DNA of 64,000 nt from Rhizobium sp. FKY42 (GTDB lineage Bacteria; Pseudomonadota; Alphaproteobacteria; Rhizobiales; Rhizobiaceae): the NCBI RefSeq assembly GCF_005222835.1, contig NZ_STGA01000028.1, positions 124,001-188,000 of the forward strand, in the 5' to 3' direction. This document shows positions 1 through 6,810 of this stretch, one piece after another. A model generated the notes under the pieces. It had not been told where the DNA came from and did not search any database. It saw nothing but the letters and a program-made list of their open reading frames with translations. Position numbers and translations under genes: made by a program. Every line of letters begins with the position of its first letter. Position 1 is the stretch's first letter.

Positions 1-1838
1 CTCAGCACACGCGGCGGATTGGAGTAGTCTGCCTCATAGAGAACCTTGCCGCTCGTATCGGTGATGCGGCTCACCAGATGGGGTGTTGCCTTCATGCCCC
101 CGTTCATGAAGGCCGCGTAGGAGGAAGTCAGTTCCACCAGTGAGACTTCCGACGTTCCAAGCGCGATGGACGCGTTTTCCTGCAGATCGGAATCGATGCC
201 CAGCCGGTGCGCGACCGAAATCACATTCTTCGGACCGACCTGCATCACGAGTTGGGCTGCAATGGTGTTCAGCGAGTGAGCGAGTGCGGTCGAGAGAGTG
301 ACCTGACCACGATATTTCTGGTCATAGTTTTCAGGCGTCCAGTTGCCGATCCTGACCGGCCCATCATTCATAAGGGTGTCGGGCCTGTAACCGGCTTCCA
401 GGGCCGCGGCATAGACAAAGGGCTTGAAGGCAGATCCCGGCTGGCGCTTGGCCTTGGCCGCGCGATTGAACTGGCTATCGGTATAATCGCGGCCGCCGAC
501 CACGGCGCGGATTGCCCCGGTGGCATCTACCGATACCAGGGCCGCCTGGGATGCGTTGACCTTGCGGCCTTCCTTGTCCAGCGCGGAGGTCAGTGCGGCT
601 TCCGCCTGCTTTTCCAGCCGCATGTCCAAGGTCGTTTGAACGTTGATGTCCGTCTTCACGTCACCGATGAGCGCCTTGACCTCGTCGATCACCATGTCGG
701 CGGCGTAATGCTCGGCCCCGGACCAGTAGGAACGCGCCTTTGCTGGCGGCTGCGACATGGCGGTCTTGGCTTCCTCAGCGGTTACGTAACCTTCCTCCCG
801 CATGGCACCCAATACGACTTGCGCCCGCTCTTCGGCCGCTTTCGGATCGCGTGCAGGCGAAAGACGGCTCGGAGCCTTCAGAAGACCTGCAAGCGTGGCG
901 GCTTCCGCAAGGTTCACGTCACGCGCCGACTTGTTGAAATAACGCTGGGACGCGGCCTCCACGCCATAGGCGTTCGAACCGAAATACATGCGGTTCAGGT
1001 ACATGGCCAGGATTTGATCCTTGGTGAACTTGTGCTCCAGCCAGAAGGAGAGCAGCACCTCCTGTACCTTGCGCTCGAATGTCCGCTCCGGCGATAGAAA
1101 CAGGTTCTTTGCCAATTGCTGGGTCAGAGTCGAACCACCCTGAAGGCTGCGACCCGTCAGATTGTTGAGGAAGGCACGCGCAAGACCAAGAGGATCGACG
1201 CCGAAATGGTAGTAGAAGCGGCGGTCTTCGATGGCCATGACGGCTTGGGGCAGATAGGGCGACATCTCCTCAAGCGCAATCGCCTCGCCTCCCGTCGTAC
1301 CGCGATTGGCGACGAGAGTTCCGTCCAGAGCGGTGATCTTCACATTGGGAGGACGGTCGGGGATCGACCAGGTGCTCGCACTCGGCATTTGAGCAGCGAA
1401 ATAGATAACCACCCCGCCGACCGCGATACCGGCCCATATCCCCAGAACGATGCACCAATACAGCAGGGAGCGGATCGCACCAAAGAAGCCACCGCTGCGA
1501 CTTGCGCGGGCGGATCGCTTCGTCCTTGCCGGTTTCGATGCGCGTCGGGCTCGAGGCTCCAGGTCCTCCTCCTCGCCATCATCATCGTCATCGATGTCTT
1601 CGACGGGAATACGCTTCGACTTACGGGATGAGTGACCGACAATCCGCTCTCCTGCGCCAAGACGCAGTTCGCCCGGATCATTATTCTGAGCGGCGCCAAA
1701 CGATGGCTCGACGCGTTCGCGCGGTCTCTTGCCCGATGCCATATCTCCTGGCCATGCTCCCGGTTGTTGGTGGTCCATTGCGGCGGCGTTGGGCCAAAGG
1801 AAACGATGCAAGGGATCGTTGCGCCGCAGACCCGCCAT
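1..1838 (-). CDS. Penicillin-binding protein 1 (bifunctional transglycosylase/transpeptidase), 3' end outside window
   Basis: Class A PBP that polymerises and crosslinks peptidoglycan at the outer face of the inner membrane. The reading frame is open to base 1, so the C-terminal part is missing. An unusually long cytoplasmic tail of about 100 residues comes first, with an Asp/Glu cluster followed by an Arg/Ser/Lys-rich stretch, then one membrane segment (GIAVGGVVIYFAA). The GT51 transglycosylase motifs follow: EDRRFYYHFGVDPLGLARA and QGGSTLTQQLAKNLFL. Near the window edge the transpeptidase region reads NWTPENY and ALAHSLNTIAAQLV. The start at 1838 has AAGGCGG upstream at usable spacing; ATG 1778 is an alternative without a clear SD. 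The family is certain; which rhizobial PBP1 paralogue this is cannot be told. Confidence 0.9.
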   Translation of the reverse strand, partial: MAGLRRNDPLHRFLWPNAAAMDHQQPGAWPGDMASGKRPRERVEPSFGAAQNNDPGELRLGAGERIVGHSSRKSKRIPVEDIDDDDDGEEEDLEPRARRASKPARTKRSARASRSGGFFGAIRSLLYWCIVLGIWAGIAVGGVVIYFAAQMPSASTWSIPDRPPNVKITALDGTLVANRGTTGGEAIALEEMSPYLPQAVMAIEDRRFYYHFGVDPLGLARAFLNNLTGRSLQGGSTLTQQLAKNLFLSPERTFERKVQEVLLSFWLEHKFTKDQILAMYLNRMYFGSNAYGVEAASQRYFNKSARDVNLAEAATLAGLLKAPSRLSPARDPKAAEERAQVVLGAMREEGYVTAEEAKTAMSQPPAKARSYWSGAEHYAADMVIDEVKALIGDVKTDINVQTTLDMRLEKQAEAALTSALDKEGRKVNASQAALVSVDATGAIRAVVGGRDYTDSQFNRAAKAKRQPGSAFKPFVYAAALEAGYRPDTLMNDGPVRIGNWTPENYDQKYRGQVTLSTALAHSLNTIAAQLVMQVGPKNVISVAHRLGIDSDLQENASIALGTSEVSLVELTSSYAAFMNGGMKATPHLVSRITDTSGKVLYEADYSNPPRVL

Positions 1839-2227
1839 CACTTGCCGCCTTGCAAGCTAAATGCGGCGATTTAAGGGGGCGTTAAAGCCAATTTCAATCT
1901 GCGAACCCATGGGGTTCGCTCAGAAGGTTGCGGAAACCTCTGCAGGCACAACCAATTGCATGCTTAAAGTGCATAAAGGGCTGAACCAAAATAAATCCTG
2001 CAAGGTGTATGCATCTGGTGCAGCATAATTATGAGCCAATGCTAAATCACCTAAAAAGAATGCTATTTGCCTTCGAAACGACAACAAATACATATAACCG
2101 TCACTTAATCACAATGTTGCGTTTCTTCCGGCCTGATGACAATTTGCGCACTGGCGCCATCCCGTATCGTGAAGAGCTTGTGGTTGAATGATCTGACGGC
2201 GTCTCGGGAGAAGACTGCCAGGCACGG
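1839..2227. promoter_or_regulatory. 389-base gene-free stretch, AT-rich, with a short palindrome
   Basis: Lies between the divergent PBP gene and the next plus-strand gene. A perfect 8-bp inverted repeat with a 3-base loop (GCGAACCC atg GGGTTCGC, 1901-1919) sits about 65 bases upstream of the PBP start and could be an operator or leader hairpin. The part from about 1980 to 2130 is clearly more AT-rich than its neighbours. A 60-codon open frame at 2009-2191 crosses it but shows no recognisable protein character. I see no RNA gene here. Promoters for both flanking genes are expected but none matches a consensus convincingly. Confidence 0.4.
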
Positions 2228-2452
2228 ATGGAGGTTCAGTTGCATTCCAAACAGATACGACGACCTGTCGGCCCCGCGCAATTAACCCTGCTGCAGCAAG
2301 TTTTTGACACTGCCTGCCAGCAGTACCAGATCAGCAAGGACAGCCCGGACGGTGAGGCCTTGGCACTCATTCTCGTCAATTCCCTACAGAAGGGAATGGA
2401 CGAGAAGGAAGCACTGGCTGCGCTGGCAGAGGCCATGGCTCAAAGCCGATAA
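2228..2452 (+). CDS. Small conserved-looking hypothetical protein, 74 aa
   Basis: No function recognised. The 74-residue protein has no signal peptide or membrane segment and is largely helical and mildly acidic in its C-terminal half (KGMDEKEALAALAEAMAQSR at the end). The pattern RRPVGPAQLTLLQQVFDTAC followed by an acidic segment resembles small uncharacterised cytosolic proteins common in rhizobia; this resemblance is from memory. Codon use matches the surrounding core genes, supporting a real gene. The SD is weak. It stands alone between divergent PBP and the DUF883 gene. Confidence 0.6.
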   Translation: MEVQLHSKQIRRPVGPAQLTLLQQVFDTACQQYQISKDSPDGEALALILVNSLQKGMDEKEALAALAEAMAQSR

Positions 2453-2556
2453 CCCGCACTTTCCTAAGGGTTGAAATTTTGCCCCGCTGCGTCAGACCCA
2501 ACCCATACCCGGAACAGTGGCCGATCCACAAAGCTTCCAATGAGAACAGGTCGCAA

Positions 2557-2581
2557 GGAACCTATCACGGACTTGGTAGTT
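2557..2581 (+). promoter_or_regulatory. EcfG-type general stress response promoter for the DUF883 gene
   Basis: GGAAC at 2557-2561, a 16-base spacer, then AGTT at 2578-2581, close to the alphaproteobacterial EcfG consensus GGAAC-N16/17-CGTT. It lies 41 bases upstream of the DUF883 start codon on the same strand. DUF883 membrane proteins belong to the general stress regulon in several alphaproteobacteria, so motif and gene fit. The first base of the -10 element deviates (A for C). Confidence 0.55.
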
Positions 2582-2622
2582 AACCGGCGTCTTTTGAGGT
2601 TGATGAACAAGGAGATCGCGTC

Positions 2623-2979
2623 ATGATCGAAGCCGGAAGAGAAGGGTCGCTTGAAGCACGTGGCCAGCGCATTGCCAGCGAGGCCGACGACGCCCTGCGT
2701 GCCGAATTGTCTGCCTTGCGCCAGGAGATGGATAGCATTCGCGCATCGCTGGGTAACTTTGGCGCCGGGGCTTATGATACGGTCAAGGAAAAGGCGAGCG
2801 ACGCGGCCCACTACGTCCAAGAAGAAGCCACATCCGTTGCGGGCGTCATTCGCGAGCATCCAGCAACGGCCGGAACCCTTCTGACCATCGTCGGCGGCTT
2901 GTTCTTCGCGCTGGGCTATCTTGCCGGCTCGAATTCCTTCGAACAAAAGCAGGCATGGTATCGCCGCTATTACAACTGA
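2623..2979 (+). CDS. DUF883 (ElaB/YqjD-like) membrane-anchored protein
   Basis: 118 residues. Residues 1-85 form an amphipathic, charged helical region (RIASEADDALRAELSALRQEMDSIRASL, later AYDTVKEKASDAAHYVQEEA), followed by one C-terminal membrane segment (AGTLLTIVGGLFFALGYLAG) and a short basic tail. This is the architecture of the DUF883 family; the E. coli members ElaB and YqjD bind ribosomes at the inner membrane in stationary phase or stress. AAGGAG precedes the ATG at 7-base spacing. An EcfG-like promoter lies just upstream. The last 10 bases overlap the 3' end of the convergent ybaK-like gene. Confidence 0.85.
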   Translation: MIEAGREGSLEARGQRIASEADDALRAELSALRQEMDSIRASLGNFGAGAYDTVKEKASDAAHYVQEEATSVAGVIREHPATAGTLLTIVGGLFFALGYLAGSNSFEQKQAWYRRYYN

Positions 2980-3455
2980 TCCCCGACTGCCTTCGGCGGC
3001 TGGCACACATCGACCCAGATGGCGGAGGTCAACTCCGCCATTCTTTGTGGAGAGATCTTCACAGCCGCGTTGATAGCACCCGCCGCTGGTACGACGATAT
3101 CAAACTTCCGCAAGGATTCGTCGCAGTAGATCTGAAGAGGTTCGGCAACGCCGAAGGGGCAGACGCCACCGACGGGATGACTGGTTCTTGCGACAACTTC
3201 TTCTGCTTCCAGCATTCGCGGTTTTGCGCCGAACCGATCCCGGAACTTGCGATTATCCAGCCTGCTCATGCCCGATGCGACCAGCAAGACCACATCGTCG
3301 CCTGCCCTCAGGCAAATGGTCTTCGCAATCTGATCGGGGTCCACGCCATGGGCTTCAGCAGCCAGAGCCACCGTAGCGGAACTGGCTTCGGTCTCGACAA
3401 CCGAGATTTCAGGAGCGTGGGCGGCGAAAAAATCTTTGACGGATTGCAGGCTCAT
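2970..3455 (-). CDS. YbaK/EbsC-family aminoacyl-tRNA deacylase
   Basis: 161 residues of the YbaK/ProRS editing-domain fold. Family members hydrolyse mischarged tRNAs (for example Cys- or Ala-tRNA(Pro)) in trans in the cytosol. Visible features are AKTICLRAGDDVVLLVASGMSRLDNRKFRDRFG, with the conserved Lys near the N-terminus, and the SHPVGGVCPFG loop, which is the family signature (G-x-x-P-F-G). The length is right for the stand-alone form. Which tRNA is edited cannot be predicted. The 3' end overlaps the DUF883 gene tail to tail. Confidence 0.88.
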   Translation of the reverse strand: MSLQSVKDFFAAHAPEISVVETEASSATVALAAEAHGVDPDQIAKTICLRAGDDVVLLVASGMSRLDNRKFRDRFGAKPRMLEAEEVVARTSHPVGGVCPFGVAEPLQIYCDESLRKFDIVVPAAGAINAAVKISPQRMAELTSAIWVDVCQPPKAVGDQL

Positions 3456-3534
3456 GGCGTTACGCTACCCAGAATAGGGCCGGCGCGCAAGGCAAGCAAG
3501 GCATGCAAAAATTGCAATGCTGCACTGCGAAATG

Positions 3535-3564
3535 TTGACTGTTTTTTAAGCTATTCTGTATTAT
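3535..3564 (+). promoter_or_regulatory. Sigma-70 type promoter of the first alpha-r14-like sRNA
   Basis: -35 TTGACT at 3535-3540, 18-base spacer, -10 TATTAT at 3559-3564. Transcription would start near 3571, at the base of the first hairpin of the sRNA, which supports the assignment. Confidence 0.75.
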
Positions 3565-3570
3565 CTTGAG

Positions 3571-3697
3571 GTCATCGGCAAACGCACTCCTCCTCCCAGT
3601 GTTTGCCGACGGGACCAACAACACTTCCTCCTCCCAGTTGTTGGTCAGTATCTGAAGCCCGGCGTATCCTCCTCCCACGCCGGGCTTCTTCCATTTT
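3571..3697 (+). ncRNA. Three-hairpin anti-Shine-Dalgarno sRNA (alpha-r14 / NfeR1 / cuckoo RNA type), copy 1
   Basis: About 127 nt with three consecutive hairpins. Hairpin 1 (3576-3608) has an 11-bp stem with a 2-base bulge and loop CCTCCTCCC. Hairpin 2 (3613-3646) has a perfect 10-bp stem and loop ACTTCCTCCTCCCA. Hairpin 3 (3654-3688) has a perfect 11-bp stem and loop TATCCTCCTCCCA, followed by a T-run to 3697, so it doubles as the intrinsic terminator. A good promoter sits just upstream and no ORF fits the region. The plan matches the rhizobial alpha-r14 family (NfeR1 of Sinorhizobium) and the related CcsR/cuckoo RNAs of alphaproteobacteria, which pair through these loops with mRNA ribosome binding sites. 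The targets here are unknown. Confidence 0.85.
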
Positions 3698-3896
3698 TAA
3701 GCGGGAGTTGTGATATTCCGTCAGCCTTGACACAGGCGGCGTGGCGAGGCTAACTCCCTGACATCGATATTTGTTTGACAAGCGGCACTACAGCGCTGAC
3801 TGCGCTTACGACGACCTTTCCTTCAAATACGACCTTCCACGTTTCGCGCCCTCGGGCACGGAACAAAGTCAACGTTGCGAAAGAAAGGACTTCGTA
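3698..3896 (+). promoter_or_regulatory. Long leader/promoter region of the cold-shock gene
   Basis: 199 bases between the sRNA terminator and the csp start codon. Two TTGACA hexamers (near 3726 and 3774) could be -35 boxes, but neither has a convincing -10 at 17 bases. Cold-shock genes usually have long structured 5' leaders that control translation; the length here fits that, but I could not identify a specific fold. The leader ends in AAAGGAC, which provides the SD for csp. Confidence 0.35.
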
Positions 3897-4106
3897 ATGG
3901 CTACTGGTACTGTAAAGTGGTTCAATGCAACCAAGGGCTTCGGCTTCATCCAGCCTGACGACGGCGCTGCCGACGTTTTCGTTCACATCTCTGCTGTTGA
4001 GCGCGCTGGTATGGCCGGCCTCAAGGACGGCCAGAAGATCGCTTACGAACTGGTCACCGACCGTCGTTCGGGCCGCGTTTCGGCTGACAGCCTGCAGGCT
4101 GCCTGA
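3897..4106 (+). CDS. cspA: Cold-shock protein (CspA family)
   Basis: 69 residues: a single cold-shock domain that binds single-stranded RNA and DNA and melts mRNA structure in the cytosol. The RNP-1 motif KGFGFI and RNP-2 motif VFVHIS are intact, after the usual TVKWFN opening. The start at 3897 is chosen for its SD AAGGA at 7-base spacing and for the exact family N-terminus (MATGTVKWF). The open frame extends further upstream, but that part lacks family similarity. It is followed by a strong hairpin at 4139-4169. The family is certain; csp paralogues cannot be told apart, so the symbol is generic. Confidence 0.92.
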   Translation: MATGTVKWFNATKGFGFIQPDDGAADVFVHISAVERAGMAGLKDGQKIAYELVTDRRSGRVSADSLQAA

Positions 4107-4138
4107 TAGCTTTATCCGACACTTCGGATTTGTTTTTG

Positions 4139-4169
4139 AATGGCGCCCTTGCAATCGCGGGGCGCCATT
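4139..4169 (+). terminator. Hairpin downstream of csp
   Basis: A perfect 9-bp stem (AATGGCGCC / GGCGCCATT) with a 13-base loop, 33 bases after the csp stop. The T content after it is modest (CCCATTT), so termination may be partial. Confidence 0.6.
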
Positions 4170-4284
4170 CCCATTTCAGGATCAAGTGGCATGACGACGC
4201 GATCTTCCGCCAGCCTCACGGCTGCGTTGCCTTTCGAAGGTTTACGGTTTTGTTAACCGAACGTTAACCTTCTTGAGAGACCAT

Positions 4285-4410
4285 GAAGATACTAAAGCGC
4301 TGATTTTGGTCGGCGCCGTCGGAATGCCGGACCTGTTTTGCGAGCTGACCACGGATGTACTGGCAGGGTGAAACAGGCAGATAAAAGGTCGGGTTCGTCC
4401 CGGCCTTTTT
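4285..4410 (+). ncRNA. Candidate structured small RNA ending in an intrinsic terminator
   Basis: Part of the 372-base gap between csp and the convergent dipeptidase gene. On the plus strand, possible stems are GGTCGGC / GCCGGACC (4308-4333, one bulge) and CCTGTTT / AAACAGG (4332-4377), which overlap by two bases, then a strong terminator at 4383-4410. No gene of normal size fits; the only frames are a 6-codon and a 15-codon ORF without a good SD. The upstream sequence 4240-4275 holds repeated GTTAACC motifs that might be operators. The 5' end is a guess. It could instead be non-functional spacer ending in the dipeptidase terminator. Confidence 0.35.
4383..4410. terminator. Bidirectional intrinsic terminator
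   Basis: An 11-bp stem (AAAAGGTCGGG / CCCGGCCTTTT, one G-T pair) with a 5-base loop, followed by TGTTTTT on the plus strand. On the minus strand the A-rich side also gives a T-run, so it can end the dipeptidase transcript as well. Confidence 0.75.
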
Positions 4411-4433
4411 GTTTTTGAACCGTTCAGGTTTTT

Positions 4434-4464
4434 GAAGACTGCGCTCGGGAAGAACGCAGTCTTC
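4434..4464. terminator. Perfect 10-bp hairpin between candidate sRNA and dipeptidase gene
   Basis: GAAGACTGCG / CGCAGTCTTC with an 11-base loop, 15 bases after the dipeptidase stop. It is followed by GTTTTC on the plus strand and by A residues on the minus strand, so it is probably an mRNA-end stabiliser or accessory terminator. Confidence 0.5.
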
Positions 4465-4478
4465 GTTTTCTCTCTGGA

Positions 4479-5858
4479 TCAAAGAGCCGCCAAGATCCGT
4501 ACCCAGGAGCGAATGCCCTTGTGGAAGGAATTGAGATCGTATTTCTCGTTTGGCGAATGAATTCGGTCATCAATCAGGCCGAAGCCAACCAGCAGGGAAT
4601 CCATTCCGAGATAGGTCTGGAAGTCGCCCACGATCGGGATCGAGCCCCCCATCCCGACGATAACGGCAGGTTTCGGCCATTCATCCGACAGCGCTGCCTT
4701 GGCCTTGGTCAGCACCGGCGAATCGTAGGAGAGTTGGATGGCAGGCGAGGCACCATGCTCATGGAACTCAACCGAGCAGTCCGCCGGAATTTGTGATCGG
4801 ATATAGGCGCGGAAGCTCTCGCGGATCTTGTCCGGGTCCTGCTCGCCCACCAGCCGGAAGGAAATCTTGGCGGAAGCCTTGGCGGCGATGACCGTCTTGA
4901 AGCCTTCGCCTGTATAGCCACCCCAGATGCCGTTCACCTCGCAGGTCGGACGCGCCCAGGTCAATTCCAGCACGGAACGGCCCTTTTCGCCGGACGGCTC
5001 GGACAGACCCACTTCGCCGAGGAAGCTCTTGGCATCGCGACCGAGCGTTCCCCAGCTTGCCTTGATGTTTTCCGGCGTTTCTTCCACACCATCATAAAAG
5101 CCGGGAAGTGTAATGCGGCCCGTCTCATCCCGAAGGCCGGCCAGCGCCGTCGTCAGAATGTGGATGGGGTTGGCGGCCGCTCCGCCAAACAGGCCGGAGT
5201 GCAAATCACGATCGGCCGCATGGACGGTGACTTCCTCACCCACCAGTCCGCGCAGTGTTGCCGCGATGGCAGGCGTATCCGCATCCCACATGCCGGTGTC
5301 GCAGACGAGCGCGAATTCCGCCTTCAGCTCTTCAGCATTCGCCTCGAGGAAAGGCTTGAGCGACGGCGAGCCGGATTCCTCTTCCCCCTCGAACAGAATG
5401 GTGATCTTCACCGGCAGCGAGCCCACTGTCTCCTTATAGGCGCGGCAGGCCTCCACGAAGGTCAGCAACTGCCCCTTGTCGTCAGAGGTGCCACGACCCG
5501 TAATGATCTTGCGGCCGTCCAGTTCCTTGATGGCTGGCGCAAAGGGATCATTTTCCCAAAGCTCCAGCGGATCAACGGGCTGCACATCATAGTGGCCGTA
5601 AAACAGCACATGCGGCGCATCGGCGCGCCCTGCATCATGATGCGCAACCACCATGGGATGGCCGGGCGTATCGCGAACCGATGCCGTAAAGCCAAGTTCG
5701 GTCAGTGTCGTTACCAGCCATTCGGCAGCCCGGCGGCAATCGGCCTTGTAGGCCGGATCGGTGGAGATGGAGGGAATGCGCACCAGCTCGAAAAGGCGCT
5801 GAAGGCTGTTGTCGAGATTCGTGTCGGCCCGTCGAAGAACAGGATTGAGATCGGTCAT
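4479..5858 (-). CDS. M20 family metallopeptidase (dipeptidase)
   Basis: 459 residues, the usual length of the ArgE/DapE/carnosinase-type M20 dipeptidases, which use two zinc ions to hydrolyse dipeptides in the cytosol. Visible motifs are FYGHYDVQP (metal-binding His and catalytic Asp), RGTSDDKGQL (bridging Asp), LFEGEEESGSPS (catalytic Glu pair), CDTGMWD, DLHSGLFGG in the dimerisation lid and RIHSPNEKYDL (C-terminal zinc-binding His). No signal peptide. It is a single gene with terminators downstream and a palindromic repeat upstream. The exact peptide substrate cannot be inferred. Confidence 0.92.
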   Translation of the reverse strand: MTDLNPVLRRADTNLDNSLQRLFELVRIPSISTDPAYKADCRRAAEWLVTTLTELGFTASVRDTPGHPMVVAHHDAGRADAPHVLFYGHYDVQPVDPLELWENDPFAPAIKELDGRKIITGRGTSDDKGQLLTFVEACRAYKETVGSLPVKITILFEGEEESGSPSLKPFLEANAEELKAEFALVCDTGMWDADTPAIAATLRGLVGEEVTVHAADRDLHSGLFGGAAANPIHILTTALAGLRDETGRITLPGFYDGVEETPENIKASWGTLGRDAKSFLGEVGLSEPSGEKGRSVLELTWARPTCEVNGIWGGYTGEGFKTVIAAKASAKISFRLVGEQDPDKIRESFRAYIRSQIPADCSVEFHEHGASPAIQLSYDSPVLTKAKAALSDEWPKPAVIVGMGGSIPIVGDFQTYLGMDSLLVGFGLIDDRIHSPNEKYDLNSFHKGIRSWVRILAAL

Positions 5859-5907
5859 GGAGATCAGCTCTTCCTAATTTGCGAGAGCCAGACGTTAGAC
5901 CATCGGT

Positions 5908-5932
5908 CCGAAAAGTGGAAACCGGTTTTCGG
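5908..5932. repeat. Short palindromic intergenic repeat
   Basis: CCGAAAA at 5908-5914 and TTTTCGG at 5926-5932 flank GTGGAAACCGG. From memory, this arrangement is widespread in intergenic regions of rhizobia and related genera. It lies between the dipeptidase start and the marR-like stop. Only one unit is present here. Confidence 0.45.
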
Positions 5933-6018
5933 AAAATCCGATGCTGAATTGGGAACCGGGATCGTCGCGTCGAAGCCGTTTCTCGTTCACAGACCAAGGC
6001 CGGATGGTCCAATGATTT

Positions 6019-6477
6019 TCAGGAGCGGCCCGGCTCACGCCCTTCGTCAAGCATCCGGGCATTGGCAATCGCCATCCTCATATATTCCATCAGCAGCTCA
6101 CGTTCAAAACGACGAAACCCTTGAAAGACGGTGTCATCAGCATGGGCCGCTGCGTCGAGGGCCAGTTGCTCCAGCGAACGGCCATGTTCGCTCAGGAGAA
6201 TGATCTGCGCTCGCCGGTCCGTCGGATGGGGCGTCTTCACGATCAAACCATCGCGCTCCATGCGTGCCAGCGTATTGGCGAGCGTTGCCTGCTCTACCTC
6301 CAGCCGATCGAGCAGCTGGCGCTGTGTCAGTCCGTCCTCATGCCAGAGCGCCAGAAGAACCGGAAACTGCCCCGGAGAAAAGCCCAGTGCCGCTGCCCGC
6401 TTTTGCAGCGCACGAGAGAGTCCCTTGGCCAGCTGGCTGGCCAGGTAGAGCGCTGAATCTGAACGTTCAAATGCCAT
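6019..6477 (-). CDS. MarR family transcriptional regulator
   Basis: 152 residues with a winged helix-turn-helix: QFPVLLALWHEDGLTQRQLLDRLEVEQATLANTLARMERDGLIVKTPHPTDRRAQ contains the recognition helix and the DRR wing typical of MarR proteins. These act as dimers that usually repress nearby genes until a small ligand binds. The start at 6477 (MAFERSDSALYLASQ) is chosen for family length; the frame continues upstream into hairpins of a candidate sRNA. Neighbours do not reveal the ligand. Confidence 0.88.
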   Translation of the reverse strand: MAFERSDSALYLASQLAKGLSRALQKRAAALGFSPGQFPVLLALWHEDGLTQRQLLDRLEVEQATLANTLARMERDGLIVKTPHPTDRRAQIILLSEHGRSLEQLALDAAAHADDTVFQGFRRFERELLMEYMRMAIANARMLDEGREPGRS

Positions 6478-6619
6478 GACAAGTGTTCCGAGCGGCCGCC
6501 TTCGGGAAACCCGAGCCATCGAATGCCGGATAGCAACGCGCGCAAGTCCGGCTGATTCGAAGATCAGGGTTGCATAGCAGAGTATGCTTTTTCGCGTGTT
6601 TTGAAAGAGGAGGCCTTGA

Positions 6620-6764
6620 AAATGAAAACCGCCACGACCGGGGAGGGGGACGGTCGTGGCGGAATGGAGGGACAAAGGCCCGGAGAGGGGGATGAGCCTT
6701 TGCCCGGCCTGCCGCGGCGGGGGACGAGCCAGCGGTCAGGCTGCGGCGTGATCAATCGCCGGTA
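6620..6764 (-). ncRNA. Candidate stress sRNA with three C-rich loop hairpins
   Basis: On the minus strand three hairpins follow each other. The first (6708-6740) is an interrupted stem with loop TCGTCCCCC. The second (6673-6702) has a 7-bp stem and a loop containing CATCCCCCTCTCC. The third (6629-6662) has a perfect 12-bp stem and loop TCCCCCTCCC, followed by TTTTCATTTTC, so it looks like a terminator. The plan mirrors the alpha-r14 RNAs in this window, with CCCCC-type loops that could also pair with G-rich ribosome binding sites. A CTTGAA-N17-CCATCT promoter sits upstream. It could instead be an attenuated leader of the marR-like gene. Confidence 0.5.
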
Positions 6765-6770
6765 CGATTG

Positions 6771-6799
6771 AGATGGTTTTCGTATCGGGCAGATTCAAG
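6771..6799 (-). promoter_or_regulatory. RpoH-like promoter for the candidate sRNA
   Basis: On the minus strand CTTGAA (6799-6794), a 17-base spacer and CCATCT (6776-6771). This resembles the heat-shock sigma-32 promoters of alphaproteobacteria (CTTGAA, then a CCAT-containing -10). The start would be near 6764, directly before the first hairpin. Confidence 0.45.
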
Positions 6800-6810
6800 G
6801 CGAGCTTCGA

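Noticed and set aside
1555..1600. CCTCCTCCTC run as another anti-SD loop
   Set aside because: It encodes the Asp/Glu cluster of the PBP tail on the minus strand and has no hairpin context.
2009..2191. A 60-codon open frame in an AT-rich gap
   Set aside because: Only a weak AAGG upstream, composition unlike coding DNA here and no recognisable protein pattern; more likely promoter/spacer sequence. Ribosome profiling could reverse this.
3774..3779. TTGACA as a definite csp promoter
   Set aside because: No acceptable -10 element at 16-18 bases, so listed only as part of the leader region.
4286..4366. Tiny frames MKILKR and MPDLFCELTTDVLAG as possible leader peptides
   Set aside because: No good SD and no downstream gene on this strand that they could control.
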